A stretch of DNA of 64,000 bases from Erwinia_E haradaeae_I (GCF_900698925.1 NZ_LR217713.1:186001-250000), one strand, 5' to 3'; shown: positions 39,232 through 50,780, counted from the first letter of the stretch. Notes: generated by a model from the letters alone, not told the origin. A program made the numbers and translations.

Positions 39232-39262
39232 AAAAACACCCAGATATTATCTGGGTGTTTTT
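39232..39262. terminator. Strong, probably bidirectional terminator without an adjacent gene
   Basis: A perfect 14-bp stem AAAAACACCCAGAT (39232-39245) / complement (39249-39262) with loop ATT has U-runs on both strands. It is the second-best terminator in the window, yet the nearest upstream gene (hns) ends 430 bases away with galU debris between. It may end the hns transcript or be left over from a lost gene. Confidence 0.85.
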
Positions 39263-40625
39263 ACTTGTATATATCTTGAGATATTAGAACATGTTTATTA
39301 TTTATTTTTATTTTTTTTATTAGTCTCATTATAGATGAGAATGATATGTTTATGAAAGGTTAGATACAGGTTATCGATAAGATGGTTAGTATATTTTATA
39401 TATCTTTATATTTTTACCAATATAGTTTTCGTATTGAATCTCATTCTTAAATGTATTAACAAGTAACCTGTTCGTTTTTTATATAAAAGAATTTTATTCG
39501 ATTGTATCGGATCTACTTCTCTGAATATGTTCTTGTTTGGTTTTTTTAGTAAATATGATGCATACATAACATAGTATTTTACTATTCATTTAATTAGATA
39601 TAAGAATAGTATCTGACTGTTTTCGATTGCTTATTATATATGATACTGGTATCACTTTTTTATGTCATAGATTAGCGATATTTGATGATAGATTTGTGCT
39701 TGAGATCTGGTATTATTAGTTATAATAGAGAATGCATACTTTTAGTATTCGCATATATTAGGAGTATTTTGAACAGAGATGCTGTATTAGCAATATGATT
39801 CTCAATGTTGATTGTTATATAGAGGTTTTGATTTAAATCAGCATGTCAAAAATATATACACTTGGAATAGTATAAATTTCCGTCGGTAGTGGTTAAAATA
39901 AGAATTTTATTGTATTTTAGGATATTAGGTCTGTAAATTTACCTTAAGAGGTAGAGTAATCAGTTGGATTTTAGGTCTAGGTGTTATGTTGTTTTTCTTG
40001 CATTTTATAATTAGAAGATTTGGTAGTATCAATTAAAAGGTATAGTGACATGAATTATATAAAGCGATATGATCATGAAAGCCTTCTTAACATTAATCAT
40101 ATTAAAACTTAATTGGTTATAGAAAAGTTATCTTGCTATCTTTTTTTGAGCAATGCGATAATATTGCAAGTGTATTGGATGAAGATGCGTGTGTGGGTTT
40201 TTGTAAATTATCTAGAACTAGTTTGACTAGCGCTACGCGTGTACCAGGATGCAACATACATGAAAATAAAAAATTAATTTGGATGTGACTCATATAATAG
40301 TAATGAGATGCTCTGTATTATATACTTTTGTTTGTATAAGTAACTAGGTTATTTTTCTAAATGAAATAAGAACAAGGAGATAAGTTACTTTTTTGGTTTA
40401 CTGTCTAAGATGTATTACAATGTTTTTCTTAAATATAAGATGCTATTTCATTAATAGGTTTTTCCATAGATAAATAGATTATTAAGTATTGGCGCTTTCT
40501 CTTAATGTTAGCGATTATTTCGGGTTATTAGTTGTATAATTACATATAGATTATAGGGCTATGGTATTTTATGTGATTATATTCATAGCTTTATAAACAA
40601 ATGTAATAATAATGAGTAAGTTATG

Positions 40626-43610
40626 ATGAAAAGAATGCTGATCAACGCAACTCAGAAAGAGGAGTGGCGTGTTGCACTTGTCAATGGGCAATGTCTATAT
40701 GATTTAGATATTGAAAGCTCTGGATATGAACAAAAAAAATCTAATATTTATAAAGGCAGGATAATTCGTATTGAACCTAGTCTTGAGGCTGCATTTGTAG
40801 ATTATGGTGTGGAAAGGCATGGTTTTCTGCCTCTTAAAGAGATTTCTTGTGAATATTTCTTTAAGCGTTCTAATAGCCATAGTCGACCAAACATAAAAGA
40901 TTTAGTGCGTGAAGGACAAGAAGTTATTGTGCAAATTGATAAAGAAGAACGTGGTAACAAGGGGGCAGCGTTAACAACATTTATTAGTTTAGCGGGTAGT
41001 TATTTAGTATTGATGCCAAATAATCCTCGTGCTGGTGGTATTTCCCGTCGTGTTGAAGGTAATGATCGTATTATTCTAAAATCGGCATTAGCTTTGTTGG
41101 ATTTACCAGATGGAATGGGTTTAATTGTTCGCACTGCCGGAGTAGGAAAATCTGTTGAGGGATTGCAGTGGGATCTAAGTTCTCGTATTAAGCATTGGGA
41201 AGCCATCAAAAAGGCTGCCAATAACCGATCCGCTCCATTTTTGATTCATCAAGAAAGTAATGTGATTGTACGTGCGTTTCGTGATTATTTGCGTCAAGAT
41301 ATTGGTGAAATCCTAATAGATAATCCAAAGGTATTTCATTTGGCCTGCCAGCATATTTCTGCATTAGGTCGGCCAGATTTTAGTAGTAGAATTAAGTTAT
41401 ATACAGGTGAAATTCCATTATTTAGCCATTATCAAATTGAATCACAAATTGAATCTGCTTTTCAGCGTGAAGTTCGGTTGCCATCAGGGGGTTCTATTGT
41501 AATTGATACTACTGAGGCTTTAACTGCTATTGATATTAACTCTGCTCGTTCTACTCGTGGCGGAGATATTGAAGAAACAGCATTCAATACCAATCTTGAA
41601 GCAGCTAATGAAATTGCTAGACAGTTACGTTTGCGTGATGTTGGGGGTTTGATTGTTATTGATTTTATTGATATGAGTCCTATACAGAATCAGCGTTCTG
41701 TAGAAAATCGTTTACGTGAAGAAGTGCGACAGGATCGAGCTCGTATTCAGATAAGTCATATTTCACGTTTTGGTTTGTTGGAAATGTCGCGTCAAAGACT
41801 TAGTTCATCACTGGGTGAGTCTAGCCATCATGTATGTCCTCGTTGTAGTGGGACTGGAAATATTCGTGATAACGAGTCACTATCACTTTCTATTTTGCGT
41901 TTAATAGAAGAAGAGGTTCTAAAAGAGAATACTAAGGAAGTTCATGCTATTGTTCCTGTACAGGTTGCATCTTATTTACTAAATGAGAAACGTGATGCTG
42001 TTAGTGCAATTGAGAAACGCACTCAAGGTATTCGTGCTATTATTGTTCCCAATGATAATATGCAGACTCCACATTATTCGGTAGTACGTATTCGAAGTGG
42101 AGAGGAGACTCAAACTTTGAGTTATCATCTTTCAAAATTACATGCATATGAACTTAACCTCTCTCTTGACGAGAGATATGCTGAACGTAAGCGTTTAGAA
42201 CGCCAAGAACTGACTATAGCTGGAATATTAGAGCCTACACTGGAGAAAAAAGAAGTTTTTTTAAAAGACAGGATAAAGATCGGTGTATGCGTTAAGATGT
42301 TTAGGGCTTCGTATTTAAGAGTATATAAATTAAGTATCTGTATGACTCGTGTATTGCGTAAATTATTTAATCAGATTCATAGGCGCTCTTCTCAACAAAA
42401 CGAAGCATTAGACCGGAAAAAAAATGTAGAAGAATGTTTGGTTAGATCGCATAATCATCAAAATCGTCAATTAAATAATCATATCTCTAATCGCATAATT
42501 AGAGATAATCCAGGTAAAATTCGTAATGATGATCTAGATGAGCCTAGAACTGAAAATAAAATATCTTCAATAAGAAAAATCAGTGATTCTTTTCAAGACG
42601 ACTGTAGTTTACCGTTAGGAGCTGACCTTCCTGTTACAAAAGTGCCAGTCGAGTGTAATTCTAAGCTAGACTATCAGTCTAGACATATACGAAAAAATCG
42701 TTATGCCCATTCTAATAAAGATAATAAATTTCTTCGGATTGAGGCTGAGAACACTCCTCATCTTGTTTCAAGAAATGCGACAGAGGTTAAAAAAACAGAA
42801 GAAAATGTACATTTAGTACAAACCACTCTTTCTCATAATGATTTGAGCAAATCAACACCAGTGGTTATTCCGGAGAAGACTAAATTTTGCTCTATGTATC
42901 TAGAGAAGTCTACTGTAGTTACCGAAGAAGCTAGAAAAATAATGACAGACTTAAAATTAGATGATTCTACTCATGTTCGTGGTAGTAGTATTATTCGCCG
43001 TACCCGTCGAACACCAAGGCATTTACGCGTCTCTGGGCATCGTCGTCGGAGATACGTGTATGAACGGTATCCAAGATGTTCACCTATGCCATTATCTCAT
43101 GCCGTAGCATCTCTTGAGGTTGCCTTAGGCAGGGTATGGATTTTTTATCCAGTAGCGCATGTGAATAAGAATAGTTCCTTGCATAAAGAAACCGATCATT
43201 CAACTATTACAGAATCTACTCATAGAGATGCGCTTTCATCAAAATCAGTTTCTCCTGGTATTGATGTATTTTCTGTGTCTACAGATGTTCATTCTGATTC
43301 TCGCAATACAGACGCAGAGAACGTCATGTCTTCAAAGATTGATACTACTCCGGTAAATCAACAAGTAGAGTCTACTCAGAATTCTAAGAAAATTGTAGAA
43401 AATAAACGAATACTAACATCAGTTAAAGTAGAAAATATTGTTACTATTTTATCTTCAGATAGTATGACATCCACGTCGTCTCCTGTCTTGAACTCTCTCG
43501 GTGAATCTATTTTACATCGTAGACATTCTTTTGCTCCTGTCACTAAAGTAACTCTTTTTTCTAAAGAAATTCAAATGTCTTCTTCTAGAAAAGAAGAAAG
43601 CCTTAATTAA
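40626..43610 (+). CDS. rne: Ribonuclease E
   Basis: Endoribonuclease and degradosome scaffold. Starts at the second of two adjacent ATGs (40626) to match MKRMLINATQ; 994 residues (E. coli 1061). The catalytic half is highly conserved: S1 domain (about 35-120), 5' sensor, DNase I-like site with Asp in AIDINSAR and VIDFIDM, and the zinc link VCPRCSGTG near 405. The C-terminal half is diverged and Ser/Asn-rich, but near residues 790-840 keeps the Arg-rich RNA-binding block TPRHLRVSGHRRRRY and the enolase-binding SPMPLS...GRVWIFYP. The protein ends where the E. coli PNPase-binding tip should begin, so that microdomain appears lost. Confidence 0.97.
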   Translation: MKRMLINATQKEEWRVALVNGQCLYDLDIESSGYEQKKSNIYKGRIIRIEPSLEAAFVDYGVERHGFLPLKEISCEYFFKRSNSHSRPNIKDLVREGQEVIVQIDKEERGNKGAALTTFISLAGSYLVLMPNNPRAGGISRRVEGNDRIILKSALALLDLPDGMGLIVRTAGVGKSVEGLQWDLSSRIKHWEAIKKAANNRSAPFLIHQESNVIVRAFRDYLRQDIGEILIDNPKVFHLACQHISALGRPDFSSRIKLYTGEIPLFSHYQIESQIESAFQREVRLPSGGSIVIDTTEALTAIDINSARSTRGGDIEETAFNTNLEAANEIARQLRLRDVGGLIVIDFIDMSPIQNQRSVENRLREEVRQDRARIQISHISRFGLLEMSRQRLSSSLGESSHHVCPRCSGTGNIRDNESLSLSILRLIEEEVLKENTKEVHAIVPVQVASYLLNEKRDAVSAIEKRTQGIRAIIVPNDNMQTPHYSVVRIRSGEETQTLSYHLSKLHAYELNLSLDERYAERKRLERQELTIAGILEPTLEKKEVFLKDRIKIGVCVKMFRASYLRVYKLSICMTRVLRKLFNQIHRRSSQQNEALDRKKNVEECLVRSHNHQNRQLNNHISNRIIRDNPGKIRNDDLDEPRTENKISSIRKISDSFQDDCSLPLGADLPVTKVPVECNSKLDYQSRHIRKNRYAHSNKDNKFLRIEAENTPHLVSRNATEVKKTEENVHLVQTTLSHNDLSKSTPVVIPEKTKFCSMYLEKSTVVTEEARKIMTDLKLDDSTHVRGSSIIRRTRRTPRHLRVSGHRRRRYVYERYPRCSPMPLSHAVASLEVALGRVWIFYPVAHVNKNSSLHKETDHSTITESTHRDALSSKSVSPGIDVFSVSTDVHSDSRNTDAENVMSSKIDTTPVNQQVESTQNSKKIVENKRILTSVKVENIVTILSSDSMTSTSSPVLNSLGESILHRRHSFAPVTKVTLFSKEIQMSSSRKEESLN

Positions 43611-45908
43611 GATCTACACATACAGCTTTTAGTAAAAATTTATAATGATCCATATAATGATTTTATTTTTTCTAAAGGTTGTGTTAAATAATTTTCTCTA
43701 TTTCAAATTAAAATTTTGGGATATATCCTACGAAAGTTAAAGAGAATAATATAATTATTCCATAAAATAAAACTTTCTGAGAATATATGAGTTTTATTTA
43801 TCTCAAATAACTGATTAGCTTCTATTGTTTATGAGTATGTGTATGTTTAGGTAGAATTAAGTAATTTTATAGTTAGTAATAGATTTTATAATCTTATATA
43901 TATAGTGGTAAGTGGCTTGATGTAAATATTTGCTATGATTTCGTTAGTCGATAAGTATTATCTATGAAGTGGTATTGTAAGTATTATATGATTTAGTTGC
44001 TGTGTCTTCGCAAAGAAGACACAGCGTTCCATAAGGTGTGACCAGTCTATATTTCCAATATTGTGTATCTGTGACATGAGAATTATAACATAGTTGATTT
44101 TAATGTAAATTTTTGAGATATTACGGTAGTCTGTTATATTGATTTTATAATCGTCAAAAAATACCATTTTCTTAATTAATTAATTATTAAATTTTTATAT
44201 TTTTTATTTTGTAAAAAAGATCTACTATTTAGTAAATCATTAATAAATGTCCTCAGTGCTTTTCTTTACTAATAGGAGATAAAGTAATTGCGAGTTGATT
44301 TATAAATCGAAAGTTCATTTAGAAATAATTATGGAATTATAGTAATGATATCTATACGTATATAGGGGATAGATTATATAGATTTTTTAATTGTTATAAT
44401 AATTTGTTATAATAATAATGAAGTGTTAAGATAAATAATTTTTTGTACAAAGATAAATATCATTTATGATTGGTTAAGAAAGAAGATAAGCATTGGTTGT
44501 GAAAATGAGTTTTCTTTATATCTTATTATTATAAATAATATTATTAGCTTGTTTTGAATTTATATTAGGTGGTTTTGGATCTTTTTTATTTAATAAAGTT
44601 AAGATTTTTCTAAGTCTGTGTATGAAAAGTTTATGTGTTTATGATTAAAAATATATTTACTATTACGATGGTTCATAGAACAGGTCTTTGATTGGAACGG
44701 CTATAGAATTTTTAGAAACTAGAATTAAGCATAAGAGGTACTGATTGCTTAGATATTAGCAATTAATAAGATTTATGTTTCAGACAAGTTTTGAACACAT
44801 AGATATATTAATAAGTATATTCAGTCGAATATTAGGAAATAATCTTTTTAGGATTTTGGGCAATTTATAGTTTAGATAGCTTTAAACTATAACAAGATAA
44901 TTAATTGTTTAAGATTTTATCTTTCTTGAATTTATAAAGAAGACATAATAGATACGGAATATTGATGTTAATGCTTTTGTTCCATCTATATTTTAATATG
45001 ATCACAACAATAATAAATAGTTAGTGTTCTATATCCTTTATCTATAAGATAATATTGTATGGTTAGTTTTGATTTTTGATAAACAATAAGAATATCCATA
45101 TATGAGCTATTGATATATTCTATTGATATATATTGATTAATATATGCCATTTTATTACATAGAGTAATCAGTTAATTCATTAGGTGGTTAATATATCTAT
45201 AAAATATATACATAATAGAATATTCTTTTTATTGATGTTATGTATTTTGTTTATATTTTTTTAAGAAAATGATATGGTTCATTAATGGATTTACAAGGAT
45301 TTATAAAAATCTAGTCATAGGTAATATTTTTTAATAAAAAATATGAAAACCATAAGATTTATAGAAATAAAAAATTTTATTTTATCAAAATTTTAATACG
45401 ATATTAAAATATTTATTTTTTTATTTAGTTGATTGTAGAGGTTTAATAGGAGAAGCTTATCTTGATAAGACTTTATTTATATGTATCAGAATTATAAGGA
45501 TATCATATATATCTAATTTTAAAAATCATTTAGAATATATTTCACTTTATAAGAATTTTAGTAGTATAAGATGTAGAGATTAATATGATAAGTTGTCTTA
45601 GAAAATTTTCATTAATGAAATATAATTTAGAGAAAATTAAAGTTATATTTATTATTTTTTATCGTATCTGTAAATTAGATGTATTTTATAGGTCTGATTG
45701 ATAGAGAATTTTATAACATAGATCATTCAGTTCAATATTAAGAATGCTGATCACAATAAGGGAATAGAAATTGGATATGTAACTTGTTATCACTAAGGTG
45801 ATTCTTTTGGTAAGCTTTTTTAAAATCGTGTTTATGGTTGTTTTTAATGGTACTATAATGATTTCTATTATTATATAATCAATCAATGTTGAAATGTTTG
45901 GTGAATAT
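43611..45908. other. 2.3 kb spacer between rne and gapA
   Basis: No accepted gene. Open frames on the minus strand at 43958-44167 and 45686-45886 look random. The one striking element is a GC-rich perfect hairpin at 43999-44025. Confidence 0.6.
43999..44025. repeat. Perfect 11-bp GC-rich hairpin
   Basis: GCTGTGTCTTC (43999-44009) and its exact complement (44015-44025) around loop GCAAA. No U-run on either strand, so not a simple terminator. It lies 390 bases after rne. Possibly an RNA 3'-end stabiliser, part of a small RNA, or a gene relic. Confidence 0.75.
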
Positions 45909-46910
45909 ATGACTATTAAAGTAGGTATTAATGGTTTTGGTCGAATTGGTCGTCTTGTCTGCAGAGCTGCTCAAGAACGTTCTGACATAGAAATAGTAGC
46001 GATTAATGATATATTTGATTCTGAATATATGGCGTATATGTTGCAGTACGATTCAACTCATGGTCGTTTTAATGGTACAGTCAGCTCTTTTAATGGATTG
46101 TTACTAGTAAATGGTCATTCGATTCGTATTACTTCTGAATTGAATCCAGAAGACTTGAAATGGAATGAGGTGGATGCTGATATTGTAGTAGAGTCAACTG
46201 GAATGTTTTTAACTGATCAGACTGCGCGCAAACATATTAAGGCTGGAGCAAAGAAAGTTGTTTTAACTGGTCCTTCTAAGGATGCTACACCTATGTTTGT
46301 TATGGGGGTAAATAATCATGTCTATAAAGGTGAGGATATTGTTTCTAATGCATCTTGTACCACGAATTGTTTAGCTCCATTAGCAAAAGTGATACATGAT
46401 AAATTTGGGATTGAAGAAGCTTTAATGACTACTATTCACGCCGTAACTGCAACGCAAAAAACTGTTGATAGTCCCTCTTATAAAGATTGGCGTAGTGGTC
46501 GAGGTTCGGGTCAGAATATTATTCCTTCTTCCACTGGTGCGGCTAAAGCGGTGGGACAAGTATTACCTGAATTATATGGTAAGTTAACTGGTATGTCGTT
46601 TCGGGTTTCTACTCCTAATGTTTCTGTCGTTGATTTAACAGCACGATTGGTACAATCTGCATCTTATAAAGAAATATGTGAAGTCATTAGATCTGCCTCC
46701 GAAGGTTCGATGAAAGGTATCATTGGTTATACATCAGATCAAGTGGTTTCTACTGATTTTAATGGTACTACTTTTACATGTGTTTTTGATGAACAAGCAG
46801 GGATTGCTTTAAATAAAAATTTCGTAAAATTAGTGGCATGGTATGATAATGAAACAGGATATTCTCACAAGGTGCTTGATTTGGTAACTTATATTAGTAA
46901 TTTTAAATAA
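45909..46910 (+). CDS. gapA: Glyceraldehyde-3-phosphate dehydrogenase A
   Basis: NAD-dependent glycolytic enzyme converting glyceraldehyde-3-phosphate to 1,3-bisphosphoglycerate. 333 residues from ATG 45909 (E. coli 331); the five codons upstream in frame are not part of the family. Rossmann motif INGFGRIGR at residues 7-15; catalytic Cys in SNASCTTNCLAP near 150; catalytic His in TIHAVTATQ near 177; C-terminal WYDNETGYSHKVLDL. The only central-metabolism gene in the window, showing that glycolysis is kept. A TATAAT lies at 45854-45859. Confidence 0.97.
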   Translation: MTIKVGINGFGRIGRLVCRAAQERSDIEIVAINDIFDSEYMAYMLQYDSTHGRFNGTVSSFNGLLLVNGHSIRITSELNPEDLKWNEVDADIVVESTGMFLTDQTARKHIKAGAKKVVLTGPSKDATPMFVMGVNNHVYKGEDIVSNASCTTNCLAPLAKVIHDKFGIEEALMTTIHAVTATQKTVDSPSYKDWRSGRGSGQNIIPSSTGAAKAVGQVLPELYGKLTGMSFRVSTPNVSVVDLTARLVQSASYKEICEVIRSASEGSMKGIIGYTSDQVVSTDFNGTTFTCVFDEQAGIALNKNFVKLVAWYDNETGYSHKVLDLVTYISNFK

Positions 46911-48374
46911 ATTAAAAGCCGCGAGGCAGTTATATTTTATAAGAAATCACATTGATGATTAGAAAAGAAATTATAAAATCTTTTTATTTTAATATTTTAT
47001 TTTTTTACTATTTTTATAATAAAAAGAAATAATGAGTGTTGTATGATTTTGGATGTAATAAATATGGTTTATTAATGAGACTGGATGATATTAAAGTATT
47101 GAAGTTTTATCTATAATATAAAATATTTATAGTTTGATTTTTTTAATATGTTCGTGCCAGGGTATACCTCATTCTATAAGTTTAGAAGGCATTAAGAGTG
47201 TCATAAGTGTGCTTTTGTTATAGTAAAGATTTATATAAAATATTTTTGGATCTGAAATCTCGTTATTTTTGTAACAGTCTTATCTAATTATCAATGAGAA
47301 ATAAAAAAGAAAATATAAAGAATTAATATAGTTAACATTAGTGTTTGATTAATGAAATCCGGTTAATTGTAGTAGATATTATTTTCTTAACAAGGATTTA
47401 ATAGTAAAATTTAATTAGTTTATAAGATTTTATCATCTAAGCTGAAGAGGTTAATGGTTTATAAAGATTAATTTTGTAATCAAATCGTTATGGTTAGATG
47501 AAAGATTTAACTGATTTGCTAATAGGTAGCATGGGAATTACATTTTGTGATTAATATATAAATCATGGGTTTTTCTAGAAAACTCAAATCTCTTATCTTA
47601 AGAGAAAGAAGAGATATTCGTTTTATCACTCTATTTAATATACCTCATTGTTTTCATTTTGATCTATAAGATATAGAGACAAGTATCTTAATATAAGTAT
47701 TGAGGGTAATAAAGATGGAGAAGGATATCAAATTAGATTCTAAAATATTTAGTTATGCAATGTAATTTAATACAAGTAATGATAATCGTAGTTACTTGAT
47801 TTTTAATTTTTTAGAAAAAATTAATTTATTTACTAAGATTTATGGTGAGTCTAGGTAATGGATATGACATTTTTTATTTGTTGAGAGAAGATCGTTATTT
47901 TTCTTTTCTTATACATTAATATTATACTATGTTCTTTCAGTTGTGTATGCAATACACATTTTTTAAATCACAAGCTTTGATATTATCTTATTTAGTCGAT
48001 TGTAATTGAATAATTCAAGATACTATTACTTTCTATTTTCTAAGTAGATAAAAGAATTGTAAATAGTATGTAAATACTAGAGACAAATAAGAATTAATTC
48101 TAATATAGCTTGATTTTGATTATTTTAATTTATTGTCGATTATCACTATAATCTAGATTAATATTATTGAGTTGAAAAAAATTTTCCACATTATAGACGC
48201 GAGCGTTTAACTATCTAGATGATTATGGTTTAGTTCCATTGTATAGAGATCTATCTATATTGAGTTGTTTTATTATTAAGGCTAATTATAAGCCTTAGCA
48301 GAATGCTAGAATTGATAGAAATTTTACTTCTAGTGATAATTATTTCATTAAAACGATTTTGGTACAAAATTCTT
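46911..48374. other. 1.5 kb spacer between gapA and dnaB
   Basis: Just after gapA a 3-bp GC stem (GCC GCGA GGC, 46919-46928) is too weak to call a terminator. Near the right end TTGAGT (48167) and TATAGA (48192) with a GC-rich discriminator (GACGCGAGCG) form a possible dnaB promoter. A 7-bp hairpin TAAGGCT/AGCCTTA (48277-48297) lies in the dnaB leader. Confidence 0.5.
48167..48197 (+). promoter_or_regulatory. Possible dnaB promoter
   Basis: TTGAGT (48167-48172) and TATAGA (48192-48197) with a 19-base spacer, followed by an unusually GC-rich stretch (GACGCGAGCG). GC-rich discriminators are typical of growth-rate or ppGpp-controlled promoters. 180 bases before the dnaB start. Tentative. Confidence 0.35.
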
Positions 48375-49793
48375 ATGATAGAAAAGAAATCCATCCACAA
48401 GTTCTATGCAAATACTGAGCCATTTGATAGCCAAATGGAGGGGATTAAATTACCTCCTCGATCAATAGAAGCGGAGCAATCAGTATTAGGTGGTTTAATG
48501 CTTGATAATGACCGTTGGGAAAATATTTCAGAACGTGTGGTGGTTCAGGATTTTTTTAGTCGCCCTCATAGGATAATTTTTAAAGAAATGCAGCATTTGC
48601 TGGATCAAGGTAAACCGATTGATTTGATAACGTTATCTGAATGGATGGAGGTGCAAGGTAAATTAAATATAGCAGGTGGATTTGCTTATTTAGCAGAGTT
48701 GTCAAAAAATACACCAAGTGCAGCAAATATTGGTGCTTATGCGGATATAGTACGTGAGCGCGCCGTTGTTCGTGAGATGATTTCTGCAGCACATGAAATT
48801 GCTGATTCAGGTTATAATCCGCAGGGTCGTAGTAGTGACGCTCTACTTGATCTCGCAGAGTCACGAATATTTCGGATTGCTGAAAATAGGGCTAAAAAGG
48901 ATTCAGGGCCAAAAAGTGTTGATGAAATTCTTGAATCTACGGTATCACGTATTGAAGCTTTATACCAGAGGCCTCATGATGGTGTGACTGGGATGGATAC
49001 AGGTTATCAAGATTTAAATAAGAAAACTGCTGGTTTACAACGTTCTGATTTAATTATTGTTGCTGCGCGTCCTTCAATGGGAAAAACCACGTTTGCTATG
49101 AATTTATGTGAAAATGTAGCAATGTTGCAAGATAAGCCGGTTCTTATTTTTAGTCTTGAAATGCCTGGGGAGCAGATTATGATGCGAATTTTAGCATCGT
49201 TATCACGTGTGGACCAGACCAGAATCCGTACAGGCCAGCTTGATGATGAAGATTGGGCGCGTATTTCTAGCACTATGGGTCTTCTTTTAAAAAAGAAAAA
49301 TATGTTTATTGATGATTCATCCGGTCTTACTCCAACTGAGGTGAGATCACGTTCTCGCCGTATATTTCGAGAGCACGGTGGTCTTAATTTGATTATGATT
49401 GACTACTTACAATTGATGCGTGTTCCTGCTTTATCTGATAATCGTACATTAGAAATAGCTGAGATTTCTCGATCTCTTAAAGCTTTAGCAAAAGAGCTGA
49501 AAGTACCTGTTATAGCGTTATCACAACTTAATCGTTCTTTAGAGCAGAGATCTGATAAGAGACCAGTTAATTCTGACCTCCGTGAATCTGGTTCTATTGA
49601 ACAGGATGCTGATTTAATCATGTTTATTTATCGCGATGAAGTTTATAACGAGCATAGCACTTTAAAAGGTGTGGCAGAGATTATTTTGGGTAAGCAACGT
49701 AATGGTCCAGTCGGTACGGTAAGATTAACTTTTAATGGACAATGGTCACGCTTTGATAATTATGCATGGCCGCAACAGTATGATAATAAATAG
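48375..49793 (+). CDS. dnaB: Replicative DNA helicase DnaB
   Basis: Hexameric 5'-3' helicase at the fork. 472 residues from ATG 48375 (E. coli 471); this start gives gap-free N-terminal agreement, so 24 hydrophobic upstream codons are rejected. N-terminal primase-interacting domain (about 30-135), linker helix, RecA-like motor with Walker A ARPSMGKTTFA near 232, Walker B LIMIDYLQLM near 340, and arginine finger in GKQRNGPVGTV near 440. The tau domain of DnaX that contacts DnaB is missing in this genome, so helicase-polymerase coupling must differ from E. coli. Confidence 0.97.
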   Translation: MIEKKSIHKFYANTEPFDSQMEGIKLPPRSIEAEQSVLGGLMLDNDRWENISERVVVQDFFSRPHRIIFKEMQHLLDQGKPIDLITLSEWMEVQGKLNIAGGFAYLAELSKNTPSAANIGAYADIVRERAVVREMISAAHEIADSGYNPQGRSSDALLDLAESRIFRIAENRAKKDSGPKSVDEILESTVSRIEALYQRPHDGVTGMDTGYQDLNKKTAGLQRSDLIIVAARPSMGKTTFAMNLCENVAMLQDKPVLIFSLEMPGEQIMMRILASLSRVDQTRIRTGQLDDEDWARISSTMGLLLKKKNMFIDDSSGLTPTEVRSRSRRIFREHGGLNLIMIDYLQLMRVPALSDNRTLEIAEISRSLKALAKELKVPVIALSQLNRSLEQRSDKRPVNSDLRESGSIEQDADLIMFIYRDEVYNEHSTLKGVAEIILGKQRNGPVGTVRLTFNGQWSRFDNYAWPQQYDNK

Positions 49794-50780
49794 GTATATA
49801 GAATGATATTTTTATCGAATACTGTATTAGATAATATTGTGATATATATAATAACAATTAAGTATGTGTATTTTTTAATACAGAGAGAGTTGTAAAAATA
49901 AGGATTTATATAGATGTTAGATTTATTAGATTAGTCTCTTTTCTTAATTTTTTGGTATATTTTAGATAATTTTATTAAGATAGTTAAAATGATAAGTCTT
50001 GGTTTTACGTTTTTATTGATTGGTAACATGCATCATAATAAATGGTGATGTATGCTTCTACAGAAATTAAAAAGAATATTTTATTTGTATTAATTTTTCA
50101 TTTATGAAATATTCTCTTTTTTAGAAAAAAACATATTCATTAATTGAGTGAATTATATTATAAAATAATAATGGTGCTATATATTGTCTATTTTAACTAG
50201 CATGCTGTTCTAGTTTATGAGCCAATAAAATTGGATTTCCATTGGAATTATATATTAATATTGATTGTCATCTATGTTTTATTTAATAAGAAACAAAGAT
50301 TTTTATTTTTTTATTGTTAATAAATAAAAAAATTTAGATTTAAGATAGTAGGTATATTGGATTAGTTTTTTATTTTTTCTTATATACTTGATAATCGGTT
50401 TGTCATGAAATAACAAACAAATGTGTCAATCAGCATTACATTAATAGTATAGTGTTATATATTTAAATGTATGAAAAAGAATCTAAACTAACTAAGTTTT
50501 AGATTTAACCAGATCATGTAGTAACATAAGAAAGAGACCTTATATCTTTTACAATCAAGAATTCAATCAATATTGAATATATTGATGTGTGTCAGGCAAA
50601 ATATGTATTCAGTTTTAATTATTTTTAGTTTTTTGACTCAACGATATTTATATTTGTTATAACATATATTTGTAATTTTGATGATGTTAATCATTGACTT
50701 ATGGGTTAGTATATTTTTGCTTCGTATGTTTAACAAACCGAAAAGTTTATTATTATTTATAATATGGAATGTATTTTCAG
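49794..50780. other. Convergent spacer between dnaB and nlpD
   Basis: 987 AT-rich bases. In E. coli rpoS follows nlpD, so a minus-strand rpoS remnant would be expected here; I could not see one. No terminator recognised. Confidence 0.55.

Larger units (their letters stand above)
38805..40625. other. 1.8 kb spacer between hns and rne
   Basis: Contains a galU remnant (38809-39060), a 19-bp dyad (39020-39038), a strong orphan terminator (39232-39262) and a GC-richer stretch at about 40105-40290 open on both strands (unidentified). The long rne leader that carries autoregulatory hairpins in E. coli could lie in the last 360 bases, but I cannot see it. Confidence 0.6.

Noticed and set aside
40105..40290. 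rluC fossil divergent from rne
   Set aside because: Only an isolated Lys-Pro and scattered hydrophobic matches; not enough to name it.
43958..44167. 69-codon frame on the minus strand spanning the GC-rich hairpin
   Set aside because: Its only protein-like part is the hairpin itself; no recognisable family.
45686..45886. 66-codon frame divergent from gapA
   Set aside because: Low-complexity Ile/Leu/Thr composition; no support. E. coli msrB, expected here, is not similar.
48303..48374. N-terminal extension of DnaB (24 hydrophobic residues)
   Set aside because: Start at 48375 gives gap-free agreement with the family; the extension is unconserved.
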